DNA of 7,327 bases from the NCBI GenBank assembly GCA_934358495.1, contig CAKRKO010000103.1, positions 1 through 7,327 on the forward strand, written 5' to 3'. Numbering within the stretch: the first letter of the stretch is position 1; every line of letters begins with the position of its first letter. The notes under the pieces were generated by a model. The model made no database searches, was not told where the DNA came from, and was given only the letters and a program-made list of their open reading frames with translations. Source of the stretch: an uncultured Eubacterium sp. (GTDB lineage Bacteria > Bacillota > Clostridia > Lachnospirales > Lachnospiraceae). Positions 5,338 to 7,327 of the stretch are shown here, piece by piece. The translations under genes and the position numbers were made by a program.

Positions 5338-5348
5338 ACTATTAAAAT
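5320..5348 (+). promoter_or_regulatory. Probable promoter of the lipoprotein gene, nested in the terminator
   Basis: TTGACT (5320-5325) and TAAAAT (5343-5348) are 17 bp apart. Transcription would start near 5355, leaving a leader of about 54 nt. A weaker alternative is TTGATT (5361-5366) with TTTAAA (5383-5388), spacing 16. The first is closer to consensus. Confidence 0.5.
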
Positions 5349-5408
5349 GTAGTAGAAATTTTGATTAACATAGAAAGGTTACTTTAAAAGAAAGGCAGAC
5401 TAATAAGA

Positions 5409-6107
5409 ATGAAAAAATTTATTGTGGGGTTATTAATGACAGTGATGATCTGTTCTCTGGCAGCCTGTGGAGGAAAGAACCAGATGGGGGCCAATACAGA
5501 TACATCTGCTGCAGATGAGGCATCCGCTCTGCAGGAGGCAGGAAGCACTTCAGCAGATGCAGAGAAAGAAGAAGCAGCTTATGTGCCAGGACAGTGGGAT
5601 GGCGAAGTATACACAAATACATCTCTTGGAATGAGCCTGACATTACCGGAAGGATGGCAGATCGGTACGCAGGAAGAAATTGATGCGGTAGAAAATGCGG
5701 GCCAGCAGGTGACTGGCAACACGGATTCTTCCAGTGATGTAAGTAACTATGAACTTTATATTTACAATCCGAATACCGGATCAGCAATCGCAATGATGAC
5801 AGAAAATCTGGCTGTATTTGGAGATGTGACAGCGCAGCAGTATGCTGAGACACTTTCGGAGCAGCTGTTGAGCTATCAGGATCAGGGCATCACATACAGC
5901 CTGAATCCAATCAGCACAAAGACAATTGGAAAAACAGAGTTCGTATCTTTTGATGGAACTGCTGATTATCAGTCCAATAACATTTATCAGTGTTATGCGA
6001 TTGCAGAAAACGGAGGATGCATGATCACTATGATCATCACAGGACCTTCCGATACGGGACAGACTGAATGTGAAAATGTCATTGCTTCTATTCAGACCAC
6101 AGAGTAA
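5409..6107 (+). CDS. Lipoprotein of unknown function with PsbP/DUF1795-like domain
   Basis: This encodes 232 residues. A lipoprotein signal peptide is clear: MKKF, a hydrophobic core (about 5-16), and the lipobox LAAC with Cys20 as the lipid-bearing residue, followed by GG. Residues 23-60 are a Ser/Ala/Glu-rich linker. The rest is a globular domain whose first part, TNTSLGMSLTLPEGWQI, followed by a later FVSFDGTADY and a C-terminal VIASIQTTE, resembles the PsbP/DUF1795 group of small secreted domains. That likeness is by pattern only. The protein would sit on the outer face of the cytoplasmic membrane. The ribosome site is weak or distant (AAAGG at 5391-5395, 13 nt before the ATG), but this start gives the proper signal peptide. 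It has its own promoter and terminator. I do not recognise a specific function. Confidence 0.85.
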   Translation: MKKFIVGLLMTVMICSLAACGGKNQMGANTDTSAADEASALQEAGSTSADAEKEEAAYVPGQWDGEVYTNTSLGMSLTLPEGWQIGTQEEIDAVENAGQQVTGNTDSSSDVSNYELYIYNPNTGSAIAMMTENLAVFGDVTAQQYAETLSEQLLSYQDQGITYSLNPISTKTIGKTEFVSFDGTADYQSNNIYQCYAIAENGGCMITMIITGPSDTGQTECENVIASIQTTE

Positions 6108-6111
6108 ATAG

Positions 6112-6167
6112 AAAAAGATGGAACAATTATTTGAAAAGTTTATTCAAATGACTGTTTCATCTTTTTT
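6112..6167. terminator. Long bidirectional terminator shared by lipoprotein and tyrA
   Basis: A run from 6112 to 6135 pairs with 6143 to 6166 around a 7-nt loop (6136-6142), interrupted by a single mismatch (A6126/C6152). The 3' side ends in six T residues (6162-6167). The 5' side starts with five A residues (6112-6116), giving a U tract on the minus strand as well. It begins 4 bases after the lipoprotein stop and lies about 50 bases past the tyrA stop, so it can serve both convergent genes. The remaining gap, 6168-6219, shows nothing else. Confidence 0.88.
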
Positions 6168-6219
6168 GCATTATGTAAATGTTACTATCAGATAACCTGA
6201 AATAATAGTTTTACTCTTT

Positions 6220-7320
6220 TTATTTCTCATATACGGTGTAATGATATTTCCGCAACAGTTCAACAGCATGAGCATAAGCATCTGCCTCATAAAATTCCAC
6301 CTGTAAAACACCCTGCTGGAATTCACGGTTGTGAATAATACCGATATTTTTGATGCTGATGTTGTTGGAAGCCAGGATCGTAGCGATGGTAGCGATTCCT
6401 CCGGCCTCATCGATCAGGTCGCAGAACAGCTGGTAAACCGGACGGATCGGACCGCGGTGGGAGATGTTGAAGGAATCACGATATTCCTTGGCAGAACTGA
6501 AAAATTCTTTGATCTCATCCGGATGGCTTTCTGCAATGGTATTTCGTGTCTGCTGCAATGCACTGACGTAAGTATCGATCAGTTCTAAAATCTGGCTTCG
6601 GTTTGCTATACAGATATTTTCCCACATGGTAGGATCTGAAGATGCGACACGGGTGATATCTTTGAAACCGCCGGCAGCAATCGTGCGCAGTGTTTCGTCA
6701 GAGTCATCCAGATTTTTCACCAAATTGACCAGTGTGGATGCAATGACTGTCGGTAGATGACTGATGGAACCTACGGAAAAATCATGTTTTTTATAATCCA
6801 GGATCAGTGGAACTGCACCGATGGATGACACAAACTGCTCAAATTCCTCTATTTTTTTTTGAGAAACTGTCTGGGTTGGGGTTAGAATATAGTACGCATT
6901 TTCAAGCATGTAAGCAGTGGAATATTCGTAGCCTACGTGTTCCGTTCCGCACATAGGATGACCACCGATAAAATGTCGTTCCAGATCCGGGTATTTCTGA
7001 ATCTGCTCATGGATGCCGGTTTTGACACTTCCCACATCCGTCAACAGCATATCATCATGCAGGATGCCGGATAATTCCCGGACATAGTCTGCATTGTTGA
7101 GAACAGGGGCACACAGATAGATATAATTACAATCGGAAAATCCTTTGCCAACCTGATCCAGTGCTTCTGAGATAATGCCTTCGGATAATGCGGCATCAAG
7201 AGTGGCACGACAGGTATCATAAGCGACGATCTGAATATCCGGATAGATGCGATGCACCGTCTTTGCAACAGAACCGCCGATATGTCCAAGGCCGATAAAG
7301 CCGATTTTTTCTGGAATCAT
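6220..7320 (-). CDS. tyrA: Prephenate dehydrogenase with C-terminal ACT domain
   Basis: This enzyme oxidatively decarboxylates prephenate to 4-hydroxyphenylpyruvate with NAD(P)+, the committed step to tyrosine. It has 366 residues. The N-terminal Rossmann fold begins IGFIGLGHIGGS (GxGxxG at 10-15), with an Asp (D35, VAYD) at the end of the second strand, favouring NAD+. Next come LLTDVGSVK (D94-K99) and GGHPMCGTEHVG, where H120 matches the catalytic His of the family, then SISHLPTVIAS (H187). The all-helical dimer domain occupies roughly 180-290. Residues about 296-366 form an ACT domain (LFCDLIDEAGGIATIATILA, then NNISIKNIGII), the usual place for tyrosine feedback control. No chorismate mutase domain is present. 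The ATG is at 7318-7320, and only 7 bases remain beyond it, so the ribosome site and promoter are outside the window and a slightly earlier start cannot be excluded. Confidence 0.94.
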   Translation of the reverse strand: MIPEKIGFIGLGHIGGSVAKTVHRIYPDIQIVAYDTCRATLDAALSEGIISEALDQVGKGFSDCNYIYLCAPVLNNADYVRELSGILHDDMLLTDVGSVKTGIHEQIQKYPDLERHFIGGHPMCGTEHVGYEYSTAYMLENAYYILTPTQTVSQKKIEEFEQFVSSIGAVPLILDYKKHDFSVGSISHLPTVIASTLVNLVKNLDDSDETLRTIAAGGFKDITRVASSDPTMWENICIANRSQILELIDTYVSALQQTRNTIAESHPDEIKEFFSSAKEYRDSFNISHRGPIRPVYQLFCDLIDEAGGIATIATILASNNISIKNIGIIHNREFQQGVLQVEFYEADAYAHAVELLRKYHYTVYEK

Positions 7321-7327
7321 AATGTAC

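Noticed and set aside
1..7327. CRISPR array, insertion sequence, prophage or attachment site at the two tRNA genes
   Set aside because: No regularly spaced repeats, no transposase or integrase, and no direct repeat of either tRNA 3' end was seen in the window.

Overview
The window looks like chromosomal sequence from an anaerobic Firmicute, most likely a member of the Clostridia close to Lachnospiraceae. This rests on the AT-leaning base composition, strong AGGAGG-type ribosome sites, tRNA genes without an encoded CCA end, TTGNNN-N17-TATNAT promoters, U-rich hairpin terminators, and the style of the LysA, TyrA and DUF2007 proteins. No transposase, phage gene, CRISPR array or clear sign of recent transfer is visible.

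Layout. At 3-75 there is a tRNA-Thr(GGT) with its own terminator. From 114 to about 294 there is a dense, gene-free, highly folded segment: four perfect or near-perfect helices, one closing a GNRA-type tetraloop and one a UUUACG hexaloop. I read it as a structured non-coding RNA, possibly of the raiA-motif class, but I cannot confirm the family. It leads into a two-gene unit: a small tail-anchored DUF2007 protein (331-705) and a LysR-type regulator (709-1608), separated by 3 nt. A strong promoter then drives a 466-residue LVIVD-repeat protein that looks like a seven-bladed beta-propeller (1700-3100), closed by a strong hairpin terminator. Next comes a diaminopimelate decarboxylase (lysA, 3240-4508), then tRNA-Leu(CAA) (4596-4677) with its own promoter and terminator.

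The right half holds a BlaI/MecI-family repressor without a neighbouring sensor protease (4859-5257), a lipoprotein of unknown function (5409-6107), and, convergent on the minus strand, a prephenate dehydrogenase with a C-terminal ACT domain (tyrA, 6220-7320). The last two share one long bidirectional hairpin.

The genes do not form one pathway. LysA (lysine) and TyrA (tyrosine) are biosynthetic housekeeping genes in separate units. The regulator plus propeller pair is the most suggestive functional link, and the structured RNA at the left edge is the best candidate for something not yet described here. A recurring detail is compact gene packing: three promoters begin inside, or directly after, the terminator of the preceding gene.
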